A stretch of 64,000 nucleotides of DNA from Herpetosiphon aurantiacus DSM 785 (lineage in GTDB: Bacteria > Chloroflexota > Chloroflexia > Chloroflexales > Herpetosiphonaceae), in the NCBI GenBank assembly GCA_000018565.1, contig CP000875.1:5037199-5101198 (forward strand). Reading direction: 5' to 3'. The notes beneath the pieces were generated by a model. The model saw nothing but the letters and a program-made list of their open reading frames with translations. It had not been told where the DNA came from and did no database searches. Of the stretch, positions 31,301 through 36,506 are shown piece by piece. Each line of letters opens with the position of its first letter. The first letter of the stretch is position 1. The translations under genes were made by a program, and so were the position numbers.

Positions 31301-34300
31301 TGTCACGGTGGCGCGGCTGCTGCCGTCGCAGCTCGATGTTCTGCTGGATGCGCCGCGCTTCACCGAATGCACAACCTTACGGATGGTTCTCGCAGCGGGC
31401 GAACCGCTGTCTCAGACGACCCAGGATCGCTTCTTTGAGCGATCCGCCGCAGAGTTGTATAACCTGTATGGCGCCGCCGAGACCACGCTGGATGCGCTAG
31501 CCTGGCGGTGCGCACGCGACGCGGATCTGTCCGATCCGTCGGCTCCGCTTGGTGCGCCACTTGAGGCGACGCAGGTAGCGCTGCTGGATGACCAGGGCCG
31601 GGTCGTGCCGGTGGGAATAGCGGGGGAGCTGTATCTGGGCGGGGCGGGGGTGTCGCGTGGCTACTTTGGGCGGCCGGCGCTGACGGCGGAGCGGTATCTG
31701 CCCGACCCGTTCAGTGGTGTGCTTGGCGCGCGCATGTACCGCACGGGCGACCGGGCGCTGTACCGGGCTGATGGCATGCTCGAATATCGCGGTCGTGTCG
31801 AGCAGCAGGTGAAGCTGCGGGGGTTTCGGATCGAGCTTGGGGAGGTGGAGGCGGCGCTGAGCGAGCAGGCGGCGGTGCAGGAGGCGGCGGTGGTGATCAA
31901 GGCCAGCCCGCGCGGCGACCCGACCCTGGTGGGGTATGTGGTGGCGCGGGCTGGGGAGGCGTTGGACTCGACGACCGTGCAGGCGGCGCTGCGGGAGCGG
32001 CTGCCGGAGTATATGGTGCCCAGCCAGGTGGTGGTGCTGCTCGGCCTGCCGCGCACCAGCAGCGGCAAGCTGGATCGCCGAGCGCTACCGGAGCCAGACT
32101 TTGGCAGGGCGGTTGCGGCGGTTGCGGCGCTGACGGCGGATGGCGAAGCGTTGGCGGCGATCTGGGCGGAGGTGTTGCGGGTGCCGCGCGCCAGCCTCGA
32201 CGCCCACAGCAACTTCTTCGCCCTCGGTGGCCACTCGCTGCTGGCCACCAGGATTGTCGCGCGGGTGCGCCAGGAGTTGCAGATCGACCTGCCCTTGCGG
32301 CGACTGTTCGAGTCCCCGACGCTGGGCGAGCTGGCGGCGGCGCTGCGCGTTCAGCCGACGGCCCCAACGGCCCTCGTGCCACCGTTGCTGCCGACTGAGC
32401 GGCCGGAGCGCATCCCGCTCTCGTTTGCCCAGGAGCGGCTATGGTTCTTGGAACAGCTCGACCCGGGGCAGTCCACCTACCTTATCCCACTGGTGCGGCG
32501 AGTGCGCGGTGCACTGGACTGGGCGCTGCTGGAGCGCTGCCTGAATACCGTGGTGGCGCGGCACGAAAGCTTGCGCACTACGTTCCAGGCTGTCGATGGC
32601 ACGGCCTATCAGGTCATCGCCCCGGAGCTGCATGTGCCGATGCTGTACCACGATCTGCGCGGGTTGAACGAGGCCAGCCAGACCGAGCGTCTGGCGGAAG
32701 TGCGGCGCTTCTTGACCGAAACACCCTTCGACTTGGCGGCGGGTCCGCTGCTGCGAGCTGGCTTGATACAGGTGCGTCACGCCGAATACGTGCTGATCTT
32801 GACGCTGCACCATAGCATCAGCGACGGCTGGTCGCTGGATGTGCTGCTGGATGAGTTGACCCAGCTGTATGCGGCGGGGCAGGCGGGAACGCGCGCGTTG
32901 GCGGAGGTGCTGACGCCGCTGGCGGTGCAGTACGCCGATTACGCGCTGTGGCAGCGCAGCTGGCTGCGCGGCGCCGAACTGTCCCGCCAGATCGCCTACT
33001 GGAAAACCCATCTAGCTGGCGCGCCGCCGCTGCTGGAACTGCCCGGCGATTTTCCGCGGCCGGCCCATCAGTCCTTCCGGGGCGGCACGCTGAGCTTCGC
33101 TGTGGGGGCGGATCTGACGGCGCAGTTGCGGGAGCTGGCGCAGGTGCACGAAGCAACGCTGTTTATGACGTTGTTGGCGGCGTTCACGGTGCTGCTGGCG
33201 CGCTACAGCGGGCAGGGCGACATCGTGGTTGGGACACCGATCGCCGGGCGAACCCATGCGGCCAGCGAAGGACTGATCGGGATGTTCGTGAACACCCTGG
33301 CCCTGCGCACGCGTGTCGGCGATAACCCCGACTTCCTGACGCTGTTGGCGCGCGTGCGTCAGACGGCGCTGGGCGGCTACGCCCACCAGGATGTGCCGTT
33401 TGAAAAGCTGGTCGAGGAACTCCAGCCGGTCCGTAACTTTAGTCACCCGCCGATCTTCCAGGTCATGTTTATGGCCCAGAACACGCAGCAGGAAGCGGCG
33501 GCAGTCCAAGGGCTGGAGTCGGAACCGCTGGACAGTGACTCCGGCACCAGTAAGTTCGATCTGAGCCTGGCGCTGCAGGAAACCGCGGCGGGCTTGGAAG
33601 GAAGCTTCGAATACTGCACCGATCTGTTTGCTCCCGCTACCATCGAGCGGATGGTGGGCCATTTCCAGTCCTTGCTGGCGGCGCTGACGGCCGAGCCGAC
33701 GCGCCCGGTGCTGAGTATTCCCTTTATCGCTGACGAAGAGCGGACGCTGCTGGTCGAGACGTGGAACGCTACCAAAACGCCGGCACACACGCCGACGATG
33801 GTCCATGAGTTGATCGCCGCCCAGGCCCAGCGAACGCCCGCGGCCGTCGCCGCACGCTACGGCGATCAAACCTTGACCTACCGCGAGTTGATAGCCCGCG
33901 CAAACCAGCTAGCCCACGCCCTTCAGGAACGCGGCGTCGGGCCTGATGTGCTGGTTGGTATCTGCGTCGAGCGCTCGCTGGATTTGATGGTCGGACTACT
34001 TGGCATTGTGATCGCCGGCGGCGCGTATGTGCCGCTCGATCCGTCCTATCCGGCGGAGCGGCTCGCGTTTATGCTCGAAGATGCCCGCGTGGCGGCGCTA
34101 GTGACCCAGAAGCGACTGCTTAGCGGATTGCCGGCCGACAGCATCCCTAGGCTCTGCCTGGATACCGACTGGTCGCTCGTGGCCGGCAACCAGGACTGCC
34201 CGCCGGCAAGCGCTGTCACGCCCGCCCATCTGGCCTACATGATTTACACTTCCGGTTCGACCGGCCGCCCCAAGGGGACAATGATTCAGCACAGCGGCCT

Positions 34301-36383
34301 GGCGAACTACCTGACCTGGGCCGTCGATGCCTACGCAATGGCCGCGGGCGACGGCGCGCCGGTGTACTCCTCAGTTTCCTTCGACCTCACCATCACCGGA
34401 TTGTTCGGTCCGCTGCTGGCCGGGCGAACGGTGCATCTGCTTCCCGAAGACGCCGGTGCTGACGGTCTGGGGGCGAACCTGAGCGTCGCCGAGACCTATA
34501 GCTTGGTCAAGATCACTCCGGCCCATCTGGAGATTCTCAACCACCAGATGCCGGCGCACCAGGCAGCCGGCCGCACCCGCGCCTTTGTAATCGGCGGCGA
34601 AAATCTTCGTGCAGATATGGTGGCCTTCTGGCGCGACCATGCGCCGCAGACAGCGCTGATCAATGAGTACGGACCTACCGAAACCGTGGTCGGCTGCTGC
34701 GTCTACACCGTGACGACCGATACGCCGGCTGTGGGAGTGCTTCCGATCGGCCGCCCGATCGCGAATACCCAGATGTACGTGCTTGATCCGAGGCTGCAAC
34801 TTGTGCCGATTGGCGTCGTGGGCGAACTCTACATCGGCGGGGCCGGCGTAGGGCGCGGATATCACAGGCGCCCCGATCTGACGGCCGAGCGCTTCGTCCC
34901 CGATCCGTTTGGCGGCCAACCCGGCGCCCGGCTGTATAAAACCGGCGATCTTGGCCGCATCCTGGCCGACGGAACGCTGGAGTGCCTGGGCCGCGTGGAC
35001 CATCAGGTCAAAGTGCGTGGTTTCCGCATCGAGCTGGAGGAGATTGAGGCAGCACTGCTCCGGCAAGCCGGCGTGCGCGAGGCGGTGGTGGCGGCGCGGC
35101 GCCAGGAATCCGGCGATATTCAGCTAGCCGCCTATGTGGTTGCGGCGCCAGATAACCCGCTGCAGATCCCGACCCTGAAGCAATCCCTTCAGGAGCTGCT
35201 GCCTGCCTATATGGCGCCGAGCCATATCATGCTGATCGACGAACTGCCGCTGACGTCGAATGGGAAAGTCGACCGGGGAGCTCTGCCGGCCCCTGCGCAG
35301 ACTCTGGCTAGCGAGGCGGTGCTGCTGGCGCGCGATGCTCTGGAATTACGCATCACCCAGGTCTGGGAGTCGATCCTGGAGGTCAGGCCGATCGGCGTCA
35401 ATCAAAATTTCTTTGACCTCGGCGGCCATTCGTTGGCGGCGGTGCGCCTGATGGATCGCATCGAGAAGGCATTTAACCAGTCCCTGCCGCTTTCCGCGTT
35501 GTTTCAGGGCGGCACCATCGAGCAGCTCGCCGTCATCCTGCGGCAGCAGAAGGCTGGCTCCGGCTCGGCCCTGATCCCCATCCAGCCGGGCGGCTCGCAG
35601 CGGCCGTTGTTCCTAGTGCACCCTATCGGGGGCAACGTGGTCTGCTACATCCAGCTGGCGCGCGCGATTGGCGGCGACCAGCCGGTTTATGGCCTGGAGG
35701 CGATCGGGTTGCACGCGGGGCGGGCGCCTCAGCGGCAGATCGAGGTGATGGCCTCCCACTATATTGAGGAAATCCGCACCGTTCAACCGGACGGCCCTTA
35801 CCTACTGGGCGGCTGGTCTTTCGGGGGCGTTGTCGCGCTGGAGATGGCCCAACAACTGATCCTGCAAGGGCAGGATGTGGCGCTGCTGACCCTGATCGAC
35901 AGCCAGCCCCCCGCCGCCGATCGGTCTCGTATGGGCTATGACCCGGCGCTGTGGCTGCTGCTGTTCGCCGAAGATACCGGTCTGATCAGCCGGGACGCCG
36001 CCGCCAGCCTGCACAGGGTTTTGGGTGAGCTGGCGCCGGATGCGCAGCTCGAACACCTGCTGGGCTATCTGCAAAGCCTGGGCGCCCTGCCGCCAGACGC
36101 CGATCTGGAGCGGATCACCCGGCTGTTCACAGTCTTCACATCCAACATGGAGGCTAACGACGCCTACAATGGCCGCATCTACCAGCAGCCGGCTTTGCTT
36201 TTCCAGGCCGATGATCGCGGCCGCGACGGTCTAGCCGACCATGCCGATGAGTGGAGGCGGCTGGCGCCTGATCTGGTCTGCCATGTCGTTCCCGGTACCC
36301 ACTACTCGTTGCTTCAGGCTCCCGTAATCGACGGGATCGCGGAGCAGATTCGCGCGGCGATCGGCCGTTATGATACACGCTAG
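16329..36383 (+). CDS. Giant non-ribosomal peptide synthetase, 6,684 residues, six A-PCP units and terminal thioesterase
   Basis: Domains by residue: A1 30-510 (code DAWFLGNVV, leucine), PCP1 Ser585; C2 HH777, A2, PCP2 Ser1629; C3 HH1821, A3, PCP3 Ser2673; C4 HH2866 with no A-PCP after it; linker 3175-3245; C5 HH3382, A5, PCP5 Ser4237; C6 HH4428, A6 degenerate, PCP6 Ser5303; C7 HH5494, A7 (DLTKVGEVG, nearest asparagine, then aspartate), PCP7 Ser6368; TE 6410-6684 with Ser6497 in GWSFGG. A2, A3 and A5 share the pocket D-I-F-N-N-A-F-T-Y, close to the alanine code DLFNNALTY. Every C domain keeps HHxxxDG. No E or methylation domain is seen. It opens with A rather than C, as an initiation module would, though an upstream NRPS exists. 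GGAG precedes the ATG by 8 bases. Codes were aligned by eye to GrsA, so substrates are predictions. Three regions repeat at DNA level and are listed separately. Confidence 0.96.
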   Translation: MLGLNSSLPLPEGQPDQPIDLTAMAALDAQQAWNATYSDYPADICIHELVEIQAAQTPDTLALADPLAQVTYWQLSKRSNQLAHYLLAQGVTPDTPVAVCIPRSTDLVVALLGILKAGGAYLPLDPAYPAERLTFMLEDSQTPLVLTRAGLLRPEDGLPKTVKRIALDDMAGLLANQPTSAPSSQVGPANLAYVIYTSGSTGRPKGVAIEHRSAINLITWHQREFAVGAGDRATQVASPAFDAAVWEIWPYLTTGASLHIPAEELRLLPMELKDWMVSQAITMSFLPTPIAERIIALPWDGPCSLRVLLTGGDRLQRHPDHELPFVLVNNYGPTENAVVSTSGLVELGADHGQPPSIGRSIANTEAYILDSAMQPVAVGAPGELYVGGVGLARYYLNRPDLTAERFVPHPFSRRPGSRLYRTGDRCQYRADGSIEFLGRIDFQVKVRGFRIELGEIEVCLVGHPAVKEAVAAIQEMPSGANRLVAFVAQRPGSAVDKAVLKEYLGQHLPEYMVPTAITTIDSFPLTPNGKIDRRALLLQAVVPAAGDRTAPATPVEAQVAAIWAEVFSMPEIGIHSNFFDLGGHSLLATQIVSRVNQTFGAALPMRQLFDTPTIAGLAAVIGAAGGQPAVFGSITAQDYPTGAVLPLSFAQERLWFLNQLDPASVAYTIPLAWRISGEVDEAALRRALNDLAMRHAPLRSTFPTVDGRPVARLSEQTPIPFEAIDLGGLDGAARVGEAERYLLAEAGRPFDLAEGPLLRGVLIRLDSADHLFALIIHHIIFDGWSVDIFTRELVALYTAALAGADAGLPALPIQYADYARWQRRWLQGEALEAQVNYWKRHLDDAPAAIDLPTDRPRPPVQTFNGALERFVIPADLTARLRTLAIRENATMFMASLAVFNILLARYSGQRDLVVGTPIAGRHQLETEPLIGMFVNTLALRTVIRGNPSFLDVLAQVRETTLGAYSHQDLPFEKLVEVLHPVRDLSYTPIFQVMFIVQNIPEVAGTRSDLEMRSLELPATSSQFDITFELQDTSSGLEGAVTYNTDLFDAATINRMAGHFQRLLAAVMADPTQAVLTIPLVAAARRVPSGAPAVPPLLHERVVSQAARTPRAAAVVGRDATLTYAELDEQSSRLAAHLRYAGVGPDVCVGVYLERTPRLLVVLLAVLKAGGAYVPLDPAYPAERLAFMIEDTRVAVLLAEHASRETLPSHAAQVIFVDALPPLPSVQPPKRGAGPENLAYIIYTSGSTGRPKGVMITHANAAFFMDWALEVFSPADLEGTLAATSMCFDISIFEFFAPLSCGGSVLLAENILHLAAMPATPPITLVNTVPSVFAEVLRDTELPPSVRVVNLAGEALPRVLVDQLYGLPTVERVYNFYGPSEDTTYSTIDCVARDGAGPPPLGRTIDNSEGYVLDGFQQPVPVGIAGELYLGGAGVSRGYFGRPALTAERYLPDPFSGVLGARMYRTGDRVRRQADGTLEYLGRMDRQVKLRGFRIELGEVEAALSEQAAVQEAAVVIKASPRGDPTLVGYVVARAGEALDSTTVQAALRERLPEYMVPSQVVVLLGLPRTSSGKLDRRALPEPDFGRAVAAVAALTADGEALAAIWAEVLRVPRASLDAHSNFFDLGGHSLLATQIVSRVNQTFGAALPMRQLFDTPTIAGLAAVIGAAGGQPAVFGPITAQDYPTGAVLPLSFAQERLWFLNQLDPASVAYTIPLAWRISGEVDEAALRRALNDLAMRHAPLRSTFPTVDGRPVARLSEQTPIPFEAIDLGGLDGTARVGEAERYLLAEAGRPFNLAEGPLLRGVLIRLDSADHLFALIIHHIIFDGWSVDIFTRELAALYTAALAGADAGLPALPIQYADYARWQRRWLQGEALEAQVNYWKRHLDDAPAAIDLPTDRPRPPVQTFNGALERFVIPADLTARLRTLAIRENATMFMASLAVFNILLARYSGQRDLVVGTPIAGRHQPGTEPLIGMFVNTLALRTVIRGNPSFLDVLAQVRETTLGAYSHQDLPFEKLVEVLHPVRDLSYTPIFQVMFIVQNIPEVAGTRSDLEMRSLELPATSSQFDITFELQDTSSGLEGAVTYNTDLFDAATINRMAGHFQRLLAAVMADPTQAVLTIPLVAAARRVPSGAPAVPPLLHERVVSQAARTPRAAAVVGRDATLTYAELDEQSSRLAAHLRYAGVGPDVCVGVYLERTPRLLVVLLAVLKAGGAYVPLDPAYPAERLAFMIEDTRVAVLLAEHASRETLPSHAAQVIFVDALPPLPSVQPPKRGAGPENLAYIIYTSGSTGRPKGVMITHANAAFFMDWALEVFSPADLEGTLAATSMCFDISIFEFFAPLSCGGSVLLAENILHLAAMPATPPITLVNTVPSVFAEVLRDTELPPSVRVVNLAGEALPRVLVDQLYGLPTVERVYNFYGPSEDTTYSTIDCVARDGAGPPPLGRTIDNSEGYVLDGFQQPVPVGIAGELYLGGAGVSRGYFGRPALTAERYLPDPFSGVLGARMYRTGDRVRRQADGTLEYLGRMDRQVKLRGFRIELGEVEAALSEQAAVQEAAVVIKASPRGDPTLVGYVVARAGEALDSTTVQAALRERLPEYMVPSQVVVLLGLPRTSSGKLDRRALPEPDFGRAVAAVAALTADGEALAAIWAEVLRVPRASLDAHSNFFDLGGHSLLAAQVISRVRDLFAIDLSIRALFEQPVFGDFADRIAARRREGAVASLPPLVAQALSEDDLPLSVDQERFWFVQQLDPMSAAYNISLALDLEGAIDGKLLERCFNAIVERHESLRAFFVPVNGAPTYRVRKQLDVPLALHDLSLLASDAAAAETERLTMALTQRPFDLARDPLIRTALIQTAPDAARLVMVLHHSVFDGWSLDVMARELTTLYQAGIDGRADLAATLTPLPIRYADYAAWQRGWLQSAATMRQLDYWRAQLAGAPPLIELPLDRPRPPAQTFRGAQLPVALDAELAGRLRVLSKREGATLFIVLLAAFKAMVAQCTDQRDLVIGMPIANRPHRETEALIGLFINSLPLRTRLPGNPSFRDIVRQVRATTLDAHDHQNIPLTRIVEAVSASRTATHAPIFQVMFDLGQDRLTALQIPGVRVSPKNIDPGTAMLDLTFDFVDTGDEIKGSIEYNTDLFESSTIAAIFQDFQATLSAVAANPNLCLAELPLASWPKPAQGAARSTEERKAATLTESTPESTQNSRQDQLAARRAQLSGSKQALIEKLLKREKSGPARPPLIERRADEGPQPLSFAQERLWFLDQLNPESMAYVITIAKQITGSLDPRLLERALAATVDRHEILRTTFREVDGQTSQVIAPEVATDLEIADLRTLDASERPAETKRLIAVSLSKPFCLSESPLLRLLLIRLEPTEQILLLTIHHIVFDGWSAEIFFRELGEFYIAGVRSAADLAGVLPALPIQYADYARWQRRWLQGEALEAQVNYWKRHLDDAPAAIDLPTDRPRPPVQTFNGALERFVIPADLTARLRTLAIRENATMFMASLAVFNILLARYSGQRDLVVGTPIAGRHQPGTEPLIGMFVNTLALRTVIRGNPSFLDVLAQVRETTLGAYSHQDLPFEKLVEVLHPVRDLSYTPIFQVMFIVQNIPEVAGTRSDLETRSLELPATSSQFDITFELQDTSSGLEGAVTYNTDLFDAATINRMAGHFQRLLAAVMADPTQAVLTIPLVAAARRVPSGAPAVPPLLHERVVSQAARTPRAAAVVGRDATLTYAELDEQSSRLAAHLRYAGVGPDVCVGVYLERTPRLLVVLLAVLKAGGAYVPLDPAYPAERLAFMIEDTRVAVLLAEHASRETLPSHAAQVIFVDALPPLPSVQPPKRGAGPENLAYIIYTSGSTGRPKGVMITHANAAFFMDWALEVFSPADLEGTLAATSMCFDISIFEFFAPLSCGGSVLLAENILHLAAMPATPPITLVNTVPSVFAEVLRDTELPPSVRVVNLAGEALPRVLVDQLYGLPTVERVYNFYGPSEDTTYSTIDCVARDGAGPPPLGRTIDNSEGYVLDGFQQPVPVGIAGELYLGGAGVSRGYFGRPALTAERYLPDPFSGVLGARMYRTGDRVRRQADGTLEYLGRMDRQVKLRGFRIELGEVEAALSEQAAVQEAAVVIKASPRGDPTLVGYVVARAGEALDSTTVQAALRERLPEYMVPSQVVVLLGLPRTSSGKLDRRALPEPDFGRAVAAVAALTADGEALAAIWAEVLRVPRASLDAHSNFFALGGHSLLATRIVARVRQELQIDLPLRRLFESPTLGELAAVLRVQPTTPTALVPPLTAQARPERIPLSFAQERLWFLEQLDPGQSTYLIPLVRRVRGALDWALLERCLNTVVARHESLRTTFQAVDGTAYQVIAPELHVPMLYHDLRGLNEASQTERLAEVRRFLTETPFDLAAGPLLRAGLIQVRHAEYVLILTLHHSISDGWSLDVLLDELTQLYAAGQAGTRALAEVLTPLAVQYADYALWQRSWLRGAELSRQIAYWKTHLAGAPPLLELPGDFPRPAHQSFRGGTLSFAVGADLTAQLRELAQVHEATLFMTLLAAFTVLLARYSGQGDIVVGTPIAGRTHAASEGLIGMFVNTLALRTRVGDNPDFLTLLARVRQTALGGYAHQDVPFEKLVEELQPVRNLSYSPIFQVFFMVQNTLAGESVVAGLASEGEEQAGETSKFDLSLALQETGEGLTGSLEYSRDLFSSVTAARIAEHFQMLLVALVATSTRPVLDLPFLTAAEQARIIDANLRPAVEPAGAPRLPHRLIADQAERTPEAIAVVVGAASLLYRDIDHQSDQWAQALRRHGVGPETIVAICLERSPTMLVALLAVLKSGGAFALVNPRNLDQLPALIEELAPAVVLRDATAPQVPATAGRAVLDLSADWAEIASLPAVSLDHMLHPDSAACLVQTDGAAGTRRLVVLSHRALGQRLLAAQAAYPLYPTDRVLHSAALETGDAVWAWLAPLTAGSAVVLDVAGGESAGPSLIETVTAQDVTVARLLPSQLDVLLDAPRFTECTTLRMVLAAGEPLSQTTQDRFFERSAAELYNLYGAAETTLDALAWRCARDADLSDPSAPLGAPLEATQVALLDDQGRVVPVGIAGELYLGGAGVSRGYFGRPALTAERYLPDPFSGVLGARMYRTGDRALYRADGMLEYRGRVEQQVKLRGFRIELGEVEAALSEQAAVQEAAVVIKASPRGDPTLVGYVVARAGEALDSTTVQAALRERLPEYMVPSQVVVLLGLPRTSSGKLDRRALPEPDFGRAVAAVAALTADGEALAAIWAEVLRVPRASLDAHSNFFALGGHSLLATRIVARVRQELQIDLPLRRLFESPTLGELAAALRVQPTAPTALVPPLLPTERPERIPLSFAQERLWFLEQLDPGQSTYLIPLVRRVRGALDWALLERCLNTVVARHESLRTTFQAVDGTAYQVIAPELHVPMLYHDLRGLNEASQTERLAEVRRFLTETPFDLAAGPLLRAGLIQVRHAEYVLILTLHHSISDGWSLDVLLDELTQLYAAGQAGTRALAEVLTPLAVQYADYALWQRSWLRGAELSRQIAYWKTHLAGAPPLLELPGDFPRPAHQSFRGGTLSFAVGADLTAQLRELAQVHEATLFMTLLAAFTVLLARYSGQGDIVVGTPIAGRTHAASEGLIGMFVNTLALRTRVGDNPDFLTLLARVRQTALGGYAHQDVPFEKLVEELQPVRNFSHPPIFQVMFMAQNTQQEAAAVQGLESEPLDSDSGTSKFDLSLALQETAAGLEGSFEYCTDLFAPATIERMVGHFQSLLAALTAEPTRPVLSIPFIADEERTLLVETWNATKTPAHTPTMVHELIAAQAQRTPAAVAARYGDQTLTYRELIARANQLAHALQERGVGPDVLVGICVERSLDLMVGLLGIVIAGGAYVPLDPSYPAERLAFMLEDARVAALVTQKRLLSGLPADSIPRLCLDTDWSLVAGNQDCPPASAVTPAHLAYMIYTSGSTGRPKGTMIQHSGLANYLTWAVDAYAMAAGDGAPVYSSVSFDLTITGLFGPLLAGRTVHLLPEDAGADGLGANLSVAETYSLVKITPAHLEILNHQMPAHQAAGRTRAFVIGGENLRADMVAFWRDHAPQTALINEYGPTETVVGCCVYTVTTDTPAVGVLPIGRPIANTQMYVLDPRLQLVPIGVVGELYIGGAGVGRGYHRRPDLTAERFVPDPFGGQPGARLYKTGDLGRILADGTLECLGRVDHQVKVRGFRIELEEIEAALLRQAGVREAVVAARRQESGDIQLAAYVVAAPDNPLQIPTLKQSLQELLPAYMAPSHIMLIDELPLTSNGKVDRGALPAPAQTLASEAVLLARDALELRITQVWESILEVRPIGVNQNFFDLGGHSLAAVRLMDRIEKAFNQSLPLSALFQGGTIEQLAVILRQQKAGSGSALIPIQPGGSQRPLFLVHPIGGNVVCYIQLARAIGGDQPVYGLEAIGLHAGRAPQRQIEVMASHYIEEIRTVQPDGPYLLGGWSFGGVVALEMAQQLILQGQDVALLTLIDSQPPAADRSRMGYDPALWLLLFAEDTGLISRDAAASLHRVLGELAPDAQLEHLLGYLQSLGALPPDADLERITRLFTVFTSNMEANDAYNGRIYQQPALLFQADDRGRDGLADHADEWRRLAPDLVCHVVPGTHYSLLQAPVIDGIAEQIRAAIGRYDTR
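18050..24343 (+). repeat. Tandem near-identical C-A-PCP coding repeats, period 3,132 bp
   Basis: Two copies, 18050-21211 and 21182-24343, overlap at a shared PCP-coding sequence and are offset by exactly 3,132 bp (1,044 codons). I see about ten scattered single-base differences, nearly all in the first third (for example GGGTCGATC/GGGCCGATC near 18226/21358 and CAGCTGGAG/CAGCCGGGG near 19096/22228). The last two thirds look identical by eye. The units encode modules 2 and 3 of the giant NRPS. Silent sites are conserved too, which points to recent duplication or gene conversion rather than protein-level selection. Confidence 0.93.
24501..25839 (+). other. Unpaired condensation domain (C4) inside the giant NRPS
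   Basis: Residues about 2725-3170 of the NRPS form a complete C domain: LSVDQERFWFVQQLD at the start, HHSVFDGWS at 2866, IRYADYAAWQ, IGLFINSLPLR, and a normal end. No A or PCP follows. A linker of about 70 residues and a second complete C domain come next. It is not an epimerisation domain, since the motif and flanks are C type. It differs in sequence from the other C domains of this protein, so it is not part of the recent repeats. Confidence 0.88.
25891..26010 (+). other. Fossil NRPS N-terminus between two condensation domains
   Basis: The linker between C4 and C5 contains LAARRAQLSGSKQ followed by a charged helix. This resembles the N-terminal segment of the separate NRPS at 12896 (LKRRAQLSANQR), which also directly precedes its first C domain. 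In the DNA an in-frame TTG at 25905-25907 is preceded by GAAAGG (25891-25896). This is the layout of a gene start now embedded in one frame, suggesting that two NRPS genes were fused here. Whether the internal start is used is unknown. Confidence 0.55.
26575..29011 (+). repeat. Third copy of the C-A-PCP coding repeat
   Basis: About 2.4 kb matching 21883-24319 (offset 4,692 bp) with only two base differences that I can find: an ATG/ACG change in LE(M/T)RSLEL near 27184 and a G/A change near 28480. It starts abruptly within C5, at TGCCGGCGTTGCCG, and ends abruptly within the PCP5 coding sequence at CCCACAG. The sharp edges inside domains show recombination or gene conversion across module boundaries. 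Confidence 0.92.
28407..33437 (+). repeat. Second tandem repeat family, period 3,198 bp (A C-terminal half, PCP and C)
   Basis: Copies at 28407-30239 and 31605-33437 are offset by exactly 3,198 bp (1,066 codons). They cover the C-terminal subdomain of A5/A6, PCP5/PCP6 and most of C6/C7. Identity is interrupted by a short divergent patch near 28556-28610/31754-31808 and another in the PCP-C linker near 29166-29210/32364-32408. The A-domain C-terminal part also matches the 3,132-bp repeat units. The copies end abruptly inside the C domains, just after GGTCCGTAAC. Confidence 0.9.
30561..32076 (+). other. Degenerate adenylation domain (A6) in the giant NRPS
   Basis: Residues about 4745-5250. The ATP-binding A3 motif, TSGSTGRPKG in the sister domains, reads TDGAAGTRRL at 4908-4917, so the glycine/serine loop and the lysine are lost. 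A2 (normally GGAYVPLDP) reads GGAFALVNP. A5 reads NLYGAAETT. The Asp235 position that binds the amino group aligns with Gly. From GIAGELYLGG onward the domain is again canonical, with YRTGD and SGKLDRR, and is nearly identical in DNA to A2, A3 and A5. The N-terminal two thirds look dead while the C-terminal part has been overwritten by a working copy. Confidence 0.85.
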
Positions 36384-36399
36384 GCGGACATGCACCACC

Positions 36400-36438
36400 G
36401 TTCGGCTCCCGCGCCTAAGGATGGCGTGAGAGCCGAAC
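36400..36438 (+). other. Intergenic hairpin after the giant NRPS gene
   Basis: GTTCGGCTC (36400-36408) pairs with GAGCCGAAC (36430-36438), with extra pairing inside (CGCGCC/GGCGTG) and a loop of about 7 bases. No T-tract follows. It lies between the NRPS stop and the type II thioesterase start, resembling the other hairpins between genes of this cluster. Confidence 0.55.
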
Positions 36439-36506
36439 TATCCTGGCACACTACGGAATCTCTCTTGTATAGCGAGGAATCCTCGCGAAGGAATCAAAAG
36501 CACCCT

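Noticed and set aside
36390-36506. An earlier ATG for the type II thioesterase
   Set aside because: The extra 39 residues translate the intergenic hairpin and have no likeness to thioesterase N-termini.
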